Made by a program: the position numbers and the translations under genes. 64,000 nucleotides of DNA, taken from contig NZ_FSRB01000002.1 in NCBI RefSeq assembly GCF_900129635.1, positions 1-64,000 of the forward strand, in the 5' to 3' direction. This DNA comes from Singulisphaera sp. GP187. Its GTDB lineage: Bacteria > Planctomycetota > Planctomycetia > Isosphaerales > Isosphaeraceae. This document shows, one piece after another, positions 8,701 to 17,451 of this stretch. A model generated the notes under the pieces. That model ran no database searches, was not told the DNA's origin, and saw only the letters and a list, made by a program, of their open reading frames with translations. Numbering within the stretch: the first letter of the stretch is position 1; each line of letters starts with the position of its first letter.

Positions 8701-11082
8701 GTCGGTGGCGGTGACGAGGACCGTGTAAGTGCCGGGCGTGGTGTAGATATGGCTCGGACTCGACAGCCCTTTACCGCTCACCGGGGCCGTGCCGTCGCCG
8801 AAGTTCCAGGTGTAGGTGAAGCCGGCCGCAGTGTCGACGGTACTCGGGTCGGTGGCCGAACCGCCAAGCGTCAGGGTTTGACCCGCGACCACCGTGTACG
8901 GGCCGCTCACCGAAGCCGTCGGCGCTACGTTGGCGACGGTGATCGTCGCGGAGGCAACGGCGGACTGGCCCGCGGAGTCGGACACGCGGAGCTTGACGGT
9001 ATAAGTCCCGTTATCAGCGAATGTCGATACAACGGTCTGTCCGACGGTCTCGAAGCTGCCGTTGTTGTCGAGGTCCCAGGCGTAGGTGTACGACCCGTTG
9101 CCGCCACCGGCCGTCGCCGTGAAGCTCGTCGAGGCCCCCTCGAAACCGGTGTACGGTCCCCCCGCGGACGCGATCAGAGGCGGGTCGGGCGGCTTGGCGA
9201 CGGTGACTGTCGTCGCGACGGCGGGACTGGTGGCGTTGTCCTTGTCGGTGGCGGTGACGAGGACCGTGTAAGTGCCGGGCGTGGTGTAGATATGGCTCGG
9301 ACTCGACAGCCCTTTACCGCTCACCGGGGCCGTGCCGTCGCCGAAGTTCCAGGTGTAGGTGAAGCCGGCCGCGGTGTCGACGGTACTCGGGTCGGTGGCC
9401 GAACCGCCAAGCGTCAGGGTTTGACCCGCGGTGGCCGTATAGGGACCGCTCACCGCGGCCGTCGGTGCCACGTTCGCCACGGCGACCGTCGTGGAGACAA
9501 CGACGGACTGGCCCGCGGAATCGGCCACGCGGAGCTTGACGGTATAAGTGCCGTTGTCGGGGAAAGTCGCCGCGACGGTCTGTCCGACGGTCTCGAAGCT
9601 GCCGTTGTTGTCGAGGTCCCAGGCGTAGGTGTACGTCCTGTTGCCGCCTCCGGCCGTCGCCTTGAGACTCGTCGGGACCCCCTCAAAACCGGTGTACGGG
9701 CCTCCTGCGGTGGCGGCCAAGATCGGGCCGGTGGGCTTGGTGACGGTGACAGTGGTGCTTGCGGCGGGTCCAGTGGCTCCGTTCTTGTCCGTCGCGGCGA
9801 CCAAGACATTGTAGGTTCCCGCCGATGCGTAGACATGGCTTGGACTCGACAGCCCCTTCCCGCTGACTTGCGGCGAGGAGTCGCCGAAGTTCCAGGTGTA
9901 GGTGAAACCGGCCGCGGTGTCGACGGTACTCGGGTTGGTGACCGAACCACCAAGTGTTAGGGCTTGACCCGCGATCGCCGTGTACGGGCCACTCACCGAA
10001 GCCGTCGGCGCTACGTTGGCGACGGTGACCGTCGTCGCGACGGCGGGACTGGTGGCGTTGTCCTTGTCGGTGGCGGTGACGAGGACGGTGTAAGTGCCGG
10101 GCGTGGTGTAGATATGGCTCGGACTCGACAGCCCTTTACCGCTCACCGGGGCCGTGCCGTCGCCGAAGTTCCAGGTGTAGGTGAAGCCGGCCGCGGTGTC
10201 GACGGTACTCGGGTCGGTGGCCGAACCCTGGAGCGTCAGCGTCTGGCCCGCGGTGGCCGTATAAGGACCGCTCACCGCGGCCGTCGGTGCCACGTTCGCC
10301 ACGGCGACCGTTGTGAACAACTGCACCGTGGCCCCGGAGCCATCGGTCACTGAGAGCGTGGCGGTATAAGGTTTGTTGTCCCGATAAACATGCTCAGGGG
10401 TCAGTGAGCCGCTGGCCCGATCACCGTCACCGAAATCCCAGGCATAGGTTAAGTTGGACCTTCCCAAGGCACTCCCTGAGAAGGTGAGAATGTCGCCTTC
10501 GTTTGCGACCAGGTTGGGTCCAGCGGAGGCAAAAAGGACGGGTTCGATCTTCAGGGCGTTGGGCTTCACGTTCAGTGGAGTCTTGCCGGCGCTCGTGAAC
10601 CTCAGATTGAGTTGACCATCAGTCACGGCGACCTGAAAACTTGGTGGCGCGAGAGGCCGGGACGTCGCCGGCTGCCCCGTGGTCATCAACCGCCCCTCGG
10701 CCCAGATCGAAAGTTGATTTCGAACGCGCGGATCTCTCACCGTGACTGACACCTGATAAAGGCCGTTCGGCAAATCCACGCGGAAGTCGTTTTCGGAACC
10801 AGGATTCGCGTCGCGTTGCCGAGGACCGGAAGTGGCCCGGGCGGTCGCCTTGAACGGGGTTGCCCAACCGTAGCCCAGGATTGGGCTATAAGGAGCGTTG
10901 GATACGGCAATTGTCCGTGGAGCGAAAGCCGCACTGGTCTTGCCGAAATCGAATTGGGACGAAGCGATCCCCGTGGCCATCAGGCTTCGATCTTCGAGGG
11001 CCTCGACCTGCAATCGGAGCTGATGCTTCGAGGCTTCCTTGCCTTCCGATCGTAGGAAGCCCCGCCAAAACGATTTTGTCAT
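5749..11082 (-). CDS. Giant secreted PKD-repeat protein with planctomycete N-terminal motif and C-terminal carbohydrate-lyase-like region
   Basis: A 1777-residue protein. Residues 20-36 hold 'LRLQVEALEDRSLMA', the N-terminal motif typical of large planctomycete extracellular proteins. Residues about 40-181 resemble the Fn3-like N-terminal module of rhamnogalacturonan acetylesterases ('FDFG', 'FRVDLPNGLYQVSVTV', 'LNLRFTS'). Residues about 183-1170 are eleven PKD-type domains of two alternating kinds, recognised by 'YTWNFGDG' or 'YAWDLDNNGSFE' and 'GTYTVLVTATD'. The last 600 residues ('WPDGSIRYAIVSASV', 'LDVTVENDLDVAG') look like a RIFT-barrel, YetA-like, polysaccharide-lyase-related module; that assignment is tentative. 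AGGA precedes the ATG. It probably binds or processes glycan outside the cell. Confidence 0.85.
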   Translation of the reverse strand: MTKSFWRGFLRSEGKEASKHQLRLQVEALEDRSLMATGIASSQFDFGKTSAAFAPRTIAVSNAPYSPILGYGWATPFKATARATSGPRQRDANPGSENDFRVDLPNGLYQVSVTVRDPRVRNQLSIWAEGRLMTTGQPATSRPLAPPSFQVAVTDGQLNLRFTSAGKTPLNVKPNALKIEPVLFASAGPNLVANEGDILTFSGSALGRSNLTYAWDFGDGDRASGSLTPEHVYRDNKPYTATLSVTDGSGATVQLFTTVAVANVAPTAAVSGPYTATAGQTLTLQGSATDPSTVDTAAGFTYTWNFGDGTAPVSGKGLSSPSHIYTTPGTYTVLVTATDKDNATSPAVATTVTVANVAPTASVSGPYTAIAGQALTLGGSVTNPSTVDTAAGFTYTWNFGDSSPQVSGKGLSSPSHVYASAGTYNVLVAATDKNGATGPAASTTVTVTKPTGPILAATAGGPYTGFEGVPTSLKATAGGGNRTYTYAWDLDNNGSFETVGQTVAATFPDNGTYTVKLRVADSAGQSVVVSTTVAVANVAPTAAVSGPYTATAGQTLTLGGSATDPSTVDTAAGFTYTWNFGDGTAPVSGKGLSSPSHIYTTPGTYTVLVTATDKDNATSPAVATTVTVAKPPDPPLIASAGGPYTGFEGASTSFTATAGGGNGSYTYAWDLDNNGSFETVGQTVVSTFADNGTYTVKLRVSDSAGQSAVASATITVANVAPTASVSGPYTVVAGQTLTLGGSATDPSTVDTAAGFTYTWNFGDGTAPVSGKGLSSPSHIYTTPGTYTVLVTATDKDNATSPAVATTVTVAKPPDPPLIASAGGPYTGFEGASTSFTATAGGGNGSYTYAWDLDNNGSFETVGQTVVSTFADNGTYTVKLRVSDSAGQSAVASATITVANVAPTASVSGPYTVVAGQTLTLGGSATDPSTVDTAAGFTYTWNFGDGTAPVSGKGLSSPSHIYTTPGTYTVLVTATDKDNATSPAVATTVTVAKPPDPPLIASAGGPYTGFEGASTSFTATAGGGNGSYTYAWDLDNNGSFETVGQTVVSTFADNGSYTVQLRVTDSAGQSAVASATVTIANVAPTVFGSGSYSALPGQTLTFQASATDPSPVDTAAGFIYTWNFGDGSAPLSGLGLTNPSHVYAAAGEYTATVTATDKEGAVSPVVFTTVTILSLIPASGLATTVLTAGWASFGQVVPQGAARDALQIGNLVTQTDVKTTWPDGSIRYAIVSASVPATGSYPINQAAPSTGTFIPKIPNASVKFTIGGVIYTAALPATKSSDLWLDGPLVTEWRTTVAPVDPSGNPHPFLRVIFDTRAYRDGQDRLDVTVENDLDVAGATKVNYDVNITAGGQTLFSQTGVTQYYLTRWRKVFDLGLTESQVTHDFEPFYQAGALPRFQDTVTDETYSTTGATFDILGRGGNTYDVMGNTGGRPEIAPYPDWTARYLVHQSPSQVDYVMANGDLAGSWPVHIRNVDGTLVSIDSKPNFWLDYRGQSISPASDRPQGDLSGDSIGPLRPDLAHVPSLAYVPYLATGDRYYADELAFWGNDSLISSWSAPIAEGGRGGSFGLVGTEQTRARAWGLRNLTDAAAYMPDKDPTKAYFAQKVANNLSWLDTNARANAGPLGVAWLSTRNTDPTLSIALWEHDYLAWAIDHAHDQGFSGGDVMRDQIVKFQLDLFNVPGSIPELAGVYVLAIGDRSATGVVTYYSTLTQVAKNTIHEGDPKPAFVGYYGKNVRLMLLIAIRNGLVGAQDAYNYLMPSIAMELTDTAGWAIDRRR
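7931..9430 (-). repeat. Tandem 543-bp coding repeats inside the PKD gene
   Basis: The sequence from about 7931 recurs with a 543-bp period (compare 8000, 8543 and 9086). Each unit encodes 181 residues, that is two PKD domains. The first two full units look identical at the base level. The third shows a few substitutions (for example GTGACT for GTGACC near 9205) and diverges after about 9425. Such identity means very recent duplication or gene conversion, and the array may vary in length between strains. Confidence 0.9.
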
Positions 11083-12716
11083 TTCGATGAGTCCTGTAAA
11101 TCAGAGCGAAATCGGCATATAAATTAACCCGTCTCGAAGCAGAGGATCCCGATCGCAAAATCAACAAATGCAAATGCGAGTACAGACTCGTTCCGGAATC
11201 GACACCCGCCTCTCGATAAAAGGGAGAGAGTGGGGGTGATTGAACGGCTTGCACTCAATGTTGTGAACGAGGCTGACGGATGAAGGATGGAGCGATCGTT
11301 TCGGACGGGAATCGATACGGATACTGCACGAACTCTAGGTCATCATTGCAGAATCGGCAAGTCGTCTCGAAGGGAGTTCGAAACCCTCGAAGTTACCGTC
11401 CGGGGAGTGTTTCGGCGGAATCAGAAAATCTCGCCCTCAGACTATCGCGTGGCTTGGGCCGATGGGTTACGATCGCTCCGGCTGAATTCAAACGCGCCCG
11501 ACGCGTGACGAGAAACAAATTCACGCATCAGCGTCAATGCGCATCAACCAACGTTTACCGATCTGGCTTAATCCCTTTAAATATCGCATTCAAGCGGTTG
11601 TCTGCACTCCGAACGATTGACTGCGATACGGGTCCAGCCGGCGTCTCGTTCCCTTCCAGGGTGACCCTCGCGTCCATCCACCTCATTTCGTCTGTGGTCT
11701 CACGCACGGGAAATCGTCGCTTCGCATACCGGTATTGCAGTCACTTAAAGAGTTACAACCAAATGCAGGTCAAATTCGCCAAAAAACCAAAGGCGGAGGT
11801 TGACACATCTCGCAGTCCATTATCACCATGACTGCAACCAACCACGGGTCGTAAGGTGTATGCAATGGGCCGCCGATCAGGGAGCAAGCCGCACGCATTG
11901 GCGGGCGGACTTGCGCGGCACTGATCCGATGCGCCCACGCGATCTGAGCCCATTCCTCGATCGCCATCGCTCTGGGTCGGCCTGCTCAGGTGGATGCCGG
12001 GGACGCCCGACATGGATCTCGCGTCGAGCGAGGAGTCCGGTCAAGGCGGAGTCGGAGGTGTCGTCGCCGTTGGTCGTTGCCAGGGGCGGGATCATCGATT
12101 CGATGGTGTCGGAGTCTGGGCCGTTCGAACGGCGATCCGGTCGTTTCCGCAGTTTGTCCTGGTCTTTCCAAACCCCTTTGGGGATTCCGTGAGCGAATCG
12201 GGCGATCCGCACCGAGGCCGGACGCTCCTCGCTTGCCCACGACCCGAACCCAATGAATGAACCGACGTAACTCATCCGAGAGACTCTGCTCACGCTTGCG
12301 AAAGCCATCCCAATCCAGACAAGGCTCATAACAAGCTTAAAACAACCAAAAGCCGCCATAAATTGGGTTCGAGTTGTTTTTTGTCTACCTACGGTAATTT
12401 CTCTGGAAATCCGCTCCGGCTTATCTCATAGTTCAAAATTAACATTTGTCAAGATTGGCGTTTGATGGGCATTCGACCTTCCCGAAATCGCGTGTTGGAT
12501 TAGGAAGAACGGCGAAGTTTTCCTGGAAGTCCCGAGGGTCGGCGACTGACGGAATGTTTGGAGCCCGCAACGGCCCCGACGTGGGGGCCAACGGCAGAGA
12601 TGGACTCTGCCCAGTCAGGGCCTGCAAGCCCGATTCCATACCTGAACCGGCCTTGAACGCAAACGGATTAATGGATCGACTTACCGGCGATCATTCCCGG
12701 CCCGAACGGTCCTGGT
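11083..12716. other. 1.6-kb divergent intergenic region, no gene recognised
   Basis: It separates the - strand PKD gene from the + strand TPR gene, so it must contain promoters in both directions. Open frames of up to about 180 codons exist on both strands but have shadow-like composition rich in Arg and Ser, and no motif I recognise. The stretch 12355-12460 is AT-rich and is the likeliest promoter zone for the TPR gene. The length is unusual against the tight spacing elsewhere; a decayed gene cannot be excluded. Confidence 0.45.
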
Positions 12717-15700
12717 ATGATCGCCTTGAGGATACTGTCTATCATGAGACGAAGGCTGAATATTAAGCTTTTGATTGGCCTCGTGGTCACCTCTGGTCTA
12801 CTCGGTGGGGTGGTTCACCTCGTCCATGGATTTCAAGAAAAACGCAATATCGGAGCGCTGCTCAAACGGGCTGACCTGGCCGAGCGCAACGGCGATCATG
12901 ATGAGGCTGAAAAATATTTAAGCCGCTATCTGGCCTTCCGACCCGATGATGGAACGACCCTCGCACGATACGGGCTGGCGCTCGCCAAGGGCGCTCCGGG
13001 TGGTGCGGCTCGAGCGAAGGCGTTAATGGTCCTGGAACGGGCGCTTCTGCGCGTCCCCGACCGCGACGACGTCCGCCGCCGAGCGGCGGAGTTGGGGGTC
13101 GAACTCGGGCGGCCGAAGGAGGCGAGCGAACCGATCGTCACTTTGCTCCTCAAGCCGGGCCTCGGGCAGGTCCCAAGTCTGGGGGATCGCCGGCGTCTGG
13201 AAGCCCAACTCCTCGAATTCTCACGGCGAAAGCCCGAGGAGGGACCGCCCGCCGCGCTCAAGCAACTCCTGACTCGCCCCGATCCCGCGCTCGAAGAACT
13301 TCTCGGCCGTTGCTTCGAGGATCAAGGACGAACCAGTCGACGTGACGAAGCCGAGGCTTATTACCGAAAGGCCGCGGCGTGCTACCGGCTGGCCCTGGCT
13401 CAGGCACCGGACCAGATCGAAACCTATGGACGACTGAGCGCCCTCCTCCGAGAACGAATGGGCGACCCGGCTCAGGCCGATCGGGTCATGGACGCGAGCG
13501 AACTCAAGGACGGGCTCATCGCCAAGAACCCGCAGTCGTTCCGGGCCTATTTGCTTCGCGCCCGCTATCGCAAGGAGAACGGGCTGGCCGGTGCGGCGGA
13601 GGACGTTGCCCAGGCGCAGCAACTGGCTCCCCATGAGTTTGAGGTGCTGGTCGCGAACGCGGAATCGGCCCGGTTGGCGGGCAAGCTTGACACGGCCCGG
13701 ACGCTCCTCCAAGAGGGCGAATCGTCCAACCCGAAGGACGTGCGGATTTATCAGAGTCGGATGGCGGTCGAGACCCAGGCGGGCCGAGTCAACGAGGCGA
13801 CCGCGGCGCTGCGGCGGGGCCTCAAGGCCTTGCCCGACCAGGTCGATCTGCTCTGGAACCTGGCCGAGTCGCTGATTCAAGCCGGTCAACTGGACGAAGC
13901 CGCCGTCGAGCTCAAAAAACTCCGCCAGAAGAACGACATTCTGACCGCTCCGATCGATTACCTTGATGGGCGACTGCTCGTTGCGAAGGGCCGATGGCCC
14001 GAGGCCATTCGGATTTTGGAGAAGTCCCGCGCGTTGATGGCGGGAACGCCCTCTCTGAACAGCCTGACCAAACAGGCAGACCTCCTCCTCGCTCAGGGCT
14101 ACGAATGGCTCGGGCTCCCCGAGCAGCGACTGGCCGCGTGTCGTCGGGCGCTGGCTCTCGATCCTCAATGGGTCCCCGCCCGGCTGGCGCAGGCGGCCGC
14201 ACTTCTCGCCCTGGGACGAAGCGAGGCCGCCATTGAGTCGTATCGGAGTCTCGTCCCTCAGGCTCCCTCGGTACGACCGATCCTGGCGCGGCTGCTGGTT
14301 GCCCAAAACTTGCGTCTGACGGCCGAGCAGCAACGCGACCCTGTCCGCTGGCAGGAGGTCGAGACTCTGCTGGATCAAGCGGAGCAGGCGGCGCCGACAT
14401 CAGTTGAGGTGCCGCTCCTCCGTGCCGAAATCCTCACAGCGCGGGGCCGGATCGAGGAAGCGCGAGGACGACTCGAGGTGTTCAAGAAGGCTCATCCCGA
14501 CCGGGTCGAGCCCTGGATTGCGCTCTCCCAACTGGCGGAGGAGGAAGGGAAGCCGGATGACGCGCTCGCGCTCATCAAGCAAGCCGAGAACCAACTGGGT
14601 GACCGAGTGGAACTTCGCCTGGCGGAGGCGAGCTATTGGGGACGGCGCGGGGGGGACGAAGCCCCCAAGAAGCTCGGCGAGCTGACCCAAGCCCTCGAAA
14701 AGCTCGCGTCCAAGGACCGGCCGCGTCTCGAGGACGGATTGGCGAATGCCTACCTCCGTCTCGGCAACCTCCAAGAAGCCGATCGAATCTGGACCGAGGC
14801 GGCCAAGCGGCGACCGGAGGACCGGCAGCTCGCGACCCTCCTGCTCGGTTTGTCCCTCCGCCGCGGCGATGACGAGTCGATTGGGCGGTCGTCGAGCCGA
14901 TTGCGACAGATCGAGGGGGAGGACGGTGCCCTCTGGCGGTATGCCGACGCGGCCCGACTCGTTTTGAGAGCAAAGCCCGGGAATGGAGCGCTGCTCAGTC
15001 AGGCGAGGACTCTCCTGGCCGAAGTCTCCAAGAAGCGGCCGGAATGGGCCCTCGTCTCGCTCCTGGAGGGCGAGATCGCCGAAAAGGAGGGGAAGCCGGA
15101 TCGGGCCATCGAGTCCTACCTGAAGGCGATTCGGGGGGGCGAGCGGCCTCCGCAAGTGGTGCGTCAGGTGATCCAGTTGCTCAATCAGCACGGGCGCACC
15201 GTGGAGGCGGACCGCTTGATCGAAGACCTGCTCAAATCGACCCCGCCTGTCGGTCTGTTGGGGCAACTCGCCGCCGAGAAGTCGTTGCGGAATCGAGACC
15301 AGGGCCAGGCCCTGGAACTGGCCCGCCAGGCGATCGCGCCGGATTCCAAGGACTATCACGACCGGATCTGGCTCGCACAGATGCTTTGGGCCGCCAAGAA
15401 GCCGGCCGAGGCCGAAGTGGAACTACGTCGCGCAGTCGCGATGGCCGGAAAAGAGCCTGAGGTTTGGATGGCTCTGATTCAGTTCCTCTCCGAGACCGAT
15501 CAGAAGGTCGCCGCTGAGCAGGCCATTGCCGAAGCGGGGCGGCAACTTCCTCCCGATCTCGTGACGTTGACGCTGGCGCGTTGCTACGATCGGATCGGTG
15601 ACCGCGCCAAGGCCGAAGAGCAATACGTCGCCGCTCTGAAGACCCACCCCGACAACGCCGCGATCCACCTGACAGTCGCGAACTTCTATCTGGCGACCCA

Positions 15701-17066
15701 GCGGCCGGAAAACGCCCAAACCTTGCTGCGCAAGGTTCTCGATCCCCAGCTCAAAGCCCCCCAGCAGATCGTGGCGTCAGCGCGACGAAGCCTGGCTCTC
15801 AGCCTGGCCAATGGTGACTCCGAATCCTTTCTGGAGGCGGCATCACTTCTTGACAAGAACATCGCCGAGGAGGGGGGACTGATCGAAGATCAGCGTTTCA
15901 AGGCGCTGCTGCTGGCTTCGCGCCCGGGGCATCGGCGCGAGGCGATCGCGAAGTACGAAGAGTTGGCACAGCGGTCGACCCCCTCCCCGCTCGAGAAATA
16001 TCAGCTCGCCCAGCTCCACGCCGCGGGCCGCGACTGGTCCAAAGCACGCGACCTTCTTCTCAGCTTGGTGTCTGTCGACGCTGAGAATCCGGACTATCTG
16101 TACTCGCTCTCGCGCGTTCTCCTGGCCCGTGGCGATCTCGACCAGGCCCGACCTTGGATTACCAAGCTGGAGAAGGCGACACCCGAGAGCCTCCAAGTCG
16201 TCGAACTCAAGGCTCGCTTGCTTCACAAGGATGGCAAGGGAACGGAAGCGGTTGCCGCCCTCGAAGCCCGCGCCGCGAGCGATCCGAATGACGGCTTGGC
16301 CATTGCATCCCTGCTCGAAGAGCTGAACGAGACCGCCGCCGCCGAGCGATTGACCCGCAAGTTCGTCGACCAATCGAAGGATCCAAAGGCTGTCCTCGTG
16401 CTTGCTCTCTTCCTCGGTCGGCACGGGCGAGATCGCGAAGCCCTTGACCTTTGCGAGGGCGCCTGGAAAACATGCCCCCCCGTCATGGTCAGCAACGCCG
16501 CCCTGAGAATTCTCCACGCCGCGAAAGCCGACGACGAACAGTCCCGCCGGGTCATGACCTGGATTGAGGAGGAGATCCGCAAGTCTCCGAATGAGGTCCA
16601 GCTCATGTTCGACCTGGCCAACCTCAAGATCCTCCAACGTCACTATCCCGACGCCGAGGCGCTGATGAGGCGGATCATTGCCCTGAAGCCGGGAACCGGC
16701 GGCCCCATGAACAACCTCGCCTGGCTGCTCGCCGCGCGCGGTGAGAAAGCGGAGGAAGCGCTTGACCTCATCAATCGAGCCATCACCCTGGACGGCTCGA
16801 ATCCCGAAGCTCTCGACACGCGAGGACTCGTCTACTTGGCGCTGGGCAAACCCGAGGCCGCACTGAAGGACCTGACCGAAGCCGCGACCGTCAATCCTTC
16901 CCCGCTCTTGTTTTTCCACCTCGCTCGTGCCCAGATGCGCTCTGACCGGCGCGATGCCGCCCGGGAAACGCTCCGCAAGGCGCAAGCCGCGGGCCTCGTC
17001 GAAAACGCCATCGATCCGCTCGAACGGGAAGACTATCGCCGATTGGTTGCCGCGCTAAGCCCATGA
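12717..17066 (+). CDS. Large membrane-anchored tetratricopeptide-repeat protein
   Basis: A 1449-residue protein with one N-terminal hydrophobic segment ('LNIKLLIGLVVTSGLLGG', about residues 14-31) and then almost continuous helical TPR-type repeats with the W/L-G-Y-A-P spacing, for example 'AEKYLSRYLAFRPDDGTTLA' near the start and 'NNLAWLLAARGEKAEEALDL' near the end. There is no lipobox cysteine, so it is a signal-anchor protein rather than a lipoprotein. Long TPR proteins often scaffold exopolysaccharide synthesis or export, for example PrsT-like proteins of PEP-CTERM loci; that role is inference from context. An alternative ATG at 12744 would keep the membrane anchor. A stem-loop follows at 17149-17181. 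Confidence 0.85.
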   Translation: MIALRILSIMRRRLNIKLLIGLVVTSGLLGGVVHLVHGFQEKRNIGALLKRADLAERNGDHDEAEKYLSRYLAFRPDDGTTLARYGLALAKGAPGGAARAKALMVLERALLRVPDRDDVRRRAAELGVELGRPKEASEPIVTLLLKPGLGQVPSLGDRRRLEAQLLEFSRRKPEEGPPAALKQLLTRPDPALEELLGRCFEDQGRTSRRDEAEAYYRKAAACYRLALAQAPDQIETYGRLSALLRERMGDPAQADRVMDASELKDGLIAKNPQSFRAYLLRARYRKENGLAGAAEDVAQAQQLAPHEFEVLVANAESARLAGKLDTARTLLQEGESSNPKDVRIYQSRMAVETQAGRVNEATAALRRGLKALPDQVDLLWNLAESLIQAGQLDEAAVELKKLRQKNDILTAPIDYLDGRLLVAKGRWPEAIRILEKSRALMAGTPSLNSLTKQADLLLAQGYEWLGLPEQRLAACRRALALDPQWVPARLAQAAALLALGRSEAAIESYRSLVPQAPSVRPILARLLVAQNLRLTAEQQRDPVRWQEVETLLDQAEQAAPTSVEVPLLRAEILTARGRIEEARGRLEVFKKAHPDRVEPWIALSQLAEEEGKPDDALALIKQAENQLGDRVELRLAEASYWGRRGGDEAPKKLGELTQALEKLASKDRPRLEDGLANAYLRLGNLQEADRIWTEAAKRRPEDRQLATLLLGLSLRRGDDESIGRSSSRLRQIEGEDGALWRYADAARLVLRAKPGNGALLSQARTLLAEVSKKRPEWALVSLLEGEIAEKEGKPDRAIESYLKAIRGGERPPQVVRQVIQLLNQHGRTVEADRLIEDLLKSTPPVGLLGQLAAEKSLRNRDQGQALELARQAIAPDSKDYHDRIWLAQMLWAAKKPAEAEVELRRAVAMAGKEPEVWMALIQFLSETDQKVAAEQAIAEAGRQLPPDLVTLTLARCYDRIGDRAKAEEQYVAALKTHPDNAAIHLTVANFYLATQRPENAQTLLRKVLDPQLKAPQQIVASARRSLALSLANGDSESFLEAASLLDKNIAEEGGLIEDQRFKALLLASRPGHRREAIAKYEELAQRSTPSPLEKYQLAQLHAAGRDWSKARDLLLSLVSVDAENPDYLYSLSRVLLARGDLDQARPWITKLEKATPESLQVVELKARLLHKDGKGTEAVAALEARAASDPNDGLAIASLLEELNETAAAERLTRKFVDQSKDPKAVLVLALFLGRHGRDREALDLCEGAWKTCPPVMVSNAALRILHAAKADDEQSRRVMTWIEEEIRKSPNEVQLMFDLANLKILQRHYPDAEALMRRIIALKPGTGGPMNNLAWLLAARGEKAEEALDLINRAITLDGSNPEALDTRGLVYLALGKPEAALKDLTEAATVNPSPLLFFHLARAQMRSDRRDAARETLRKAQAAGLVENAIDPLEREDYRRLVAALSP

Positions 17067-17148
17067 TTGGCGAGGCCAGGCGAGGTGAGCATCCGCCAAA
17101 ACCTCCCGATGCCCGCATCGTCTCTGAATGGCTGATTCACCAAAAGAA

Positions 17149-17181
17149 GTCGGGAGGGGCTGGCTACCAGGCCCTCCCGAC
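17149..17181 (+). terminator. GC-rich stem-loop after the TPR gene
   Basis: A perfect 10-bp stem, GTCGGGAGGG at 17149-17158 with CCCTCCCGAC at 17172-17181, and a 13-nt loop, 83 nt downstream of the TPR stop codon. No T tract follows, so it may act with Rho or stabilise the 3' end. Confidence 0.4.
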
Positions 17182-17382
17182 ACTAATCTCGGAGACCAGA
17201 AAAAACGGCGGAAGCGGTCGTTGCAGCCTGGCCGAACCTGGCGAAACACTCACCGCATCGCCAAGCTCCACTCACGATCGAGCAAGTGGAATCAACATCA
17301 AGCTCGCAAATGCCGGTTCCTCGGGAAACTTGAACCAACATTCCCGTGATCGGGATGGCTGTCCGCTTCCCCTGCTCGCCGC

Positions 17383-17408
17383 TTCCGGCCGATGCCCACG
17401 GGCCGGAA
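17383..17408 (+). terminator. Stem-loop followed by AT-rich tract, 44 nt before the next start codon
   Basis: TTCCGGCC (17383-17390) pairs perfectly with GGCCGGAA (17401-17408) around a 10-nt loop. The next 20 bases are A/T-rich (ATAAAATCTATTTATTTGC). This could be a second terminator of the TPR transcript or a leader structure of the gene starting at 17452. The sequence cannot decide. Confidence 0.35.
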
Positions 17409-17451
17409 ATAAAATCTATTTATTTGCATGTTTCAAATGCGAGCATAGCTA

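Larger units (their letters stand above)
17067..17451. other. Intergenic region with two GC-rich hairpins
   Basis: The 385 bp between the TPR gene and the bifunctional sugar gene hold no credible gene. Two stem-loops are present, one likely ending the TPR transcript (17149-17181) and one just upstream of the next start (17383-17408). Confidence 0.5.

Noticed and set aside
7931..9430. Regular direct repeats that could suggest a CRISPR array
   Set aside because: The period is 543 bp, the units are coding, and no short repeats with unique spacers exist.
8206..9960. A 584-codon + strand open frame opposite the PKD gene
   Set aside because: It is antisense to the repeat array, consists of the same repeated Arg/Gly-rich text and arises from the codon bias of the real gene.
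11280..11831. A 183-codon + strand open frame in the divergent gap
   Set aside because: Composition is Arg/Ser-rich and no motif, membrane segment or ribosome site supports it.
11877..12359. A 160-codon minus-strand frame that looked transposase-like
   Set aside because: I could not identify any catalytic DDE pattern or terminal inverted repeats.
13221..14378. A 385-codon minus-strand frame opposite the TPR gene
   Set aside because: Antisense shadow of a Leu/Ala/Arg-rich repeat protein; no family signal.
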